Of a stretch of DNA of 18,730 nt, positions 16,758-18,730 are shown one piece after another (position 1 is the first letter of the stretch; each line of letters begins with the position of its first letter). Both the position numbers and the translations under genes were made by a program. The notes below the pieces were generated by a model. That model did no database searches. It saw only the letters and a program-made list of their open reading frames with translations, and was not told where the DNA came from. This stretch comes from Deltaproteobacteria bacterium UBA7527 (GTDB lineage Bacteria; Desulfobacterota; Syntrophorhabdia; Syntrophorhabdales; Syntrophorhabdaceae): positions 1 through 18,730 of the forward strand of contig DLMV01000071.1 in NCBI GenBank assembly GCA_002478225.1, written 5' to 3'.

Positions 16758-16778
16758 ACAAAACAGAATAGTTACATT
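16751..16778 (+). promoter_or_regulatory. possible promoter of the DUF362 operon, back-to-back with the molybdoenzyme promoter
   Basis: Perfect TTGACA (16751-16756) and weak TACATT (16773-16778, 4 of 6), 16 bp apart. Transcription would start near 16785, almost at the ATG (16788), and no ribosome site precedes that ATG. This fits a leaderless or very short leader mRNA, or the true -10 lies elsewhere. Confidence 0.4.
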
Positions 16779-16787
16779 TATTAAACA

Positions 16788-17666
16788 ATGAAAAGAAGGG
16801 ATTTTCTTAAGGTTGCCATCGGCTCATGCTTTCTGGGCGGGATATATGGAAAAGCATTCGCCCAGGGGACATCTATTATCGCACACTCGGAAGGACAGGA
16901 CTATGGTGTGATCACGAGGAACGTGATCTCCGCGCTCGGCGGCATTCAGAGATTCGTAAAGCCCGGGAACACCGTCGTCGTCAAGCCGAACATAGGCTGG
17001 GACAGGAAGCCGGAATATGCCGCCAATACACACCCGCTTGTCGTGAAAGCGATCGCCGAAGAATGCGTAAAGGCAGGGGCAAAAAAGGTCAAGATCTTTG
17101 ATATCACCTGCAATGACCCCAGAAGGTGTTACGAGAACAGCGGCATCCAGGGCATCCTGAAAGGCCTCAAGAACGTGGAGATGAAACACGTTGAGAGGGA
17201 ACGCTTTAAGAACATGAAGATCAACGGCAGCTTCCTCAAAGAATGGGAGCTTTACGATGAAGCGTTGTCAGCGGACGTCCTTATCAACGTCCCTATCGCG
17301 AAACACCACGGGTTGACAAGATTGTCGCTGGGCCTGAAGAACATGATGGGCATAATGGGCGGGAACAGGGGATATATCCACCGTAATATGGAAGACGCCC
17401 TCGCAGACCTCAATCATATTGTCAGGAGCCACCTCACAATCATCGACGCCACGAGAATCCTTCTCGATCATGGCCCCCAAGGCGGCAGTCTGAAGGACGT
17501 CAAGGTCCTCAACAGGGTTATCGCGTCCACCGACATTGTCGCTGCTGATGCCTACGCAACAACCTTCTTTGGCCTTAACCCCCTGGATATATCTACCACG
17601 GTAGCGGCCCATAAAAGAGGATTGGGAGAGATTAACCTCACTAAGATCAAACTTATCAAGGCATGA
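16788..17666 (+). CDS. Tat-exported DUF362 domain protein
   Basis: The product has 292 residues. The N-terminus MKRRDFLKVAIGSCFLGGIYGKAFA is a twin-arginine signal with likely cleavage after AFA. The DUF362 domain fills the rest: 'VKPGNTVVVKPNIGW', 'NTHPLVVKAIAEECVKAGAKKVKIFD', 'DVLINVPIAKHHGLTRLSLGLKNMMGIMG' and 'HRNMEDALADLNHIVRSHLTIIDATR'. DUF362 proteins are uncharacterised. They often carry or neighbour Fe-S ferredoxins, as here, and this one has a single-domain form without its own ferredoxin cysteines. No ribosome site is visible before the ATG, and the Tat motif fixes the start region. The polyferredoxin gene begins 48 bp downstream, so they probably form one transcript and one electron-transfer unit. 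Confidence 0.88.
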   Translation: MKRRDFLKVAIGSCFLGGIYGKAFAQGTSIIAHSEGQDYGVITRNVISALGGIQRFVKPGNTVVVKPNIGWDRKPEYAANTHPLVVKAIAEECVKAGAKKVKIFDITCNDPRRCYENSGIQGILKGLKNVEMKHVERERFKNMKINGSFLKEWELYDEALSADVLINVPIAKHHGLTRLSLGLKNMMGIMGGNRGYIHRNMEDALADLNHIVRSHLTIIDATRILLDHGPQGGSLKDVKVLNRVIASTDIVAADAYATTFFGLNPLDISTTVAAHKRGLGEINLTKIKLIKA

Positions 17667-17714
17667 GCATACAATACCCCGCGTTGACTGACGGACATAC
17701 ATGACAGCGCCTTT

Positions 17715-18730
17715 ATGAAGGTAACCTCTTCCAGGATCTCACAGCTTATCTTTCTGGCAGTATTTATCATCCTCTTCATCAACACCGAGTACAGGGGAAA
17801 GGATGAGATCTCCGTCGCGGTCAACAGCTTCTTCAGGGCGAACCCGCTCGTAACAATAAGCTATATCCTTGCTGTCAAGGCGATGACCATACTCCTGGTT
17901 CCCGGAATCATGATGATCCTCGCCTCGGCCATCCTCGGAAGGTTCTTCTGCGGCTGGATCTGCCCCCTCGGTACGATCATCGACCTCGTGACAAGTAAAA
18001 TTCGCAAATCAGCCCCTGTAAAATTCCTCAAGGGCAAGTTCAAATACTATCTCCTTTTTACGCTCCTCTTTGCAGCCCTTTTTAATGTGAACATCGCAGG
18101 GGTCTTCGATCCCATCGCCATACTCGTCCGCGCCTTCACCTTTTTCCTCTATCCGCTTTTCGGTTATGCGGCGCGAAGCGGCTGGGCAGCTCTATACAGC
18201 ATCCTGGGCGATAAAAGAGAACACCTCGACGTCTTCTTCGCGTTCCTGCAGCATTACGTCCTGCCGTTCAGGGAGACCTTCTATCCCCTCGCCTTTCTCT
18301 CGCTCATCTTTTTCATCGGCATCCTCTTTCTCGAAAGGTATGAGAAGAGGAACTGGTGCAAGAACCTCTGCCCCCTTGGTACGCTCCTTGGCATCATGGG
18401 AAATCTTTCCATATTCAGAAGGATCCCGGGAAGGCTGTGCGCGGACTGCCGCAAGTGCAAAGAGATCTGTCCCACCGGCTTTGATGCCGAGACGCTTCAA
18501 AAGAGCGACTGTATACTCTGCATGGACTGCAAGCTTCAATGCGCGTTCAAGCGGGTAAGGTTTCCTTTAAAAGGCATCCTCTCAACAAAAAGACAAAGAA
18601 CAGAGGACGTAAGGCCGGTCTTAGAGCGGCGGGTCTTTCTGGGCAGCTTGCTATCAGGGTTTTTCCTTTCAAGGGCCTTTGTCTTCCAGCCGCCGGGCCA
18701 GCACGAAAGGCTCCTTAGGCCGCCCGGTGT
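17715..18730 (+). CDS. NapH/CcoG-like membrane polyferredoxin, 3' end outside window (partial)
   Basis: 338 complete residues are visible. Membrane segments lie at about 8-22, 50-75, 112-128, 133-150 and 190-206. Two CxxxCPLG motifs (Cys79-Cys83 in 'FFCGWICPLG', Cys215-Cys219 in 'NWCKNLCPLG') are typical of NapH-type quinol-linked proteins. They are followed by two [4Fe-4S] ferredoxin sets: Cys242-245-248-252 with Pro, and Cys266-269-272-276. Residues 305-320 (RRVFLGSLLSGFFL) look like an internal twin-arginine segment, and the chain continues past the window. The start is the ATG at 17715; an in-frame stop lies at 17685-17687 and no good ribosome site is seen. It probably passes quinol electrons across the membrane to the DUF362 or molybdoenzyme partners, which is inference. 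Confidence 0.85.
   Translation, partial: MKVTSSRISQLIFLAVFIILFINTEYRGKDEISVAVNSFFRANPLVTISYILAVKAMTILLVPGIMMILASAILGRFFCGWICPLGTIIDLVTSKIRKSAPVKFLKGKFKYYLLFTLLFAALFNVNIAGVFDPIAILVRAFTFFLYPLFGYAARSGWAALYSILGDKREHLDVFFAFLQHYVLPFRETFYPLAFLSLIFFIGILFLERYEKRNWCKNLCPLGTLLGIMGNLSIFRRIPGRLCADCRKCKEICPTGFDAETLQKSDCILCMDCKLQCAFKRVRFPLKGILSTKRQRTEDVRPVLERRVFLGSLLSGFFLSRAFVFQPPGQHERLLRPPG

Overview
The window looks like chromosome from a Gram-negative, probably anaerobic bacterium of mid GC content. The gene repertoire (FecR/TPR outer-membrane proteins, FmdB zinc ribbon, a QueG-like ferredoxin, DUF362 with a NapH-like polyferredoxin, DUF763) is most like Desulfobacterota (former Deltaproteobacteria, possibly a Syntrophorhabdus-type lineage). 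This placement is inference from gene families. No rRNA, tRNA, CRISPR array, phage or transposase gene is visible.

Layout. (1) 1-3361, minus strand: a metallo-beta-lactamase-fold phosphodiesterase-like enzyme, then a TPR plus beta-barrel outer-membrane protein, then a FecR-domain secreted protein cut by the window edge; this reads as an envelope/signalling cluster. (2) 3643-4104, plus strand: an FmdB zinc-ribbon protein translationally coupled to a 50-residue basic protein. (3) 4211-11795, minus strand: mnmG (tRNA wobble-uridine modification), a QueG-like iron-sulfur protein, carA and carB (carbamoyl phosphate synthesis). The QueG-like gene overlaps carA by 4 bp. (4) 12142-15790, plus strand: a stand-alone EF-Tu-domain-2-like protein, a PhoU-like helical protein, a CCA-adding/poly(A)-polymerase-type nucleotidyltransferase with an HD domain, and a DUF763 protein. 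(5) 16024-18730: a Tat-exported molybdopterin enzyme (minus) divergent from a Tat-exported DUF362 protein and a membrane polyferredoxin (plus, cut by the window edge), probably one periplasmic redox module.

The most unusual feature is not a gene. Almost every spacer from 4.1 to 16.0 kb holds a degenerate repeat with the same 7-base period, although the heptamer sequence differs from place to place (gtcgtaa, taattgg, aattgga, tagctga, cgcctga, tatcgaa and others). Several are palindromic with both arms in the same 7-base phase. Two of them end exactly on the stop codons of carA and mnmG with nearly the same terminal sequence, one contains the stop codon of the nucleotidyltransferase gene, and one lies in frame inside carA, where it encodes about 29 extra residues between the two CarA domains. 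A separate 147-bp segment with perfect 11-bp terminal inverted repeats lies between mnmG and the QueG-like gene. Together these suggest active families of small, non-autonomous repeats shaping gene ends in this genome.
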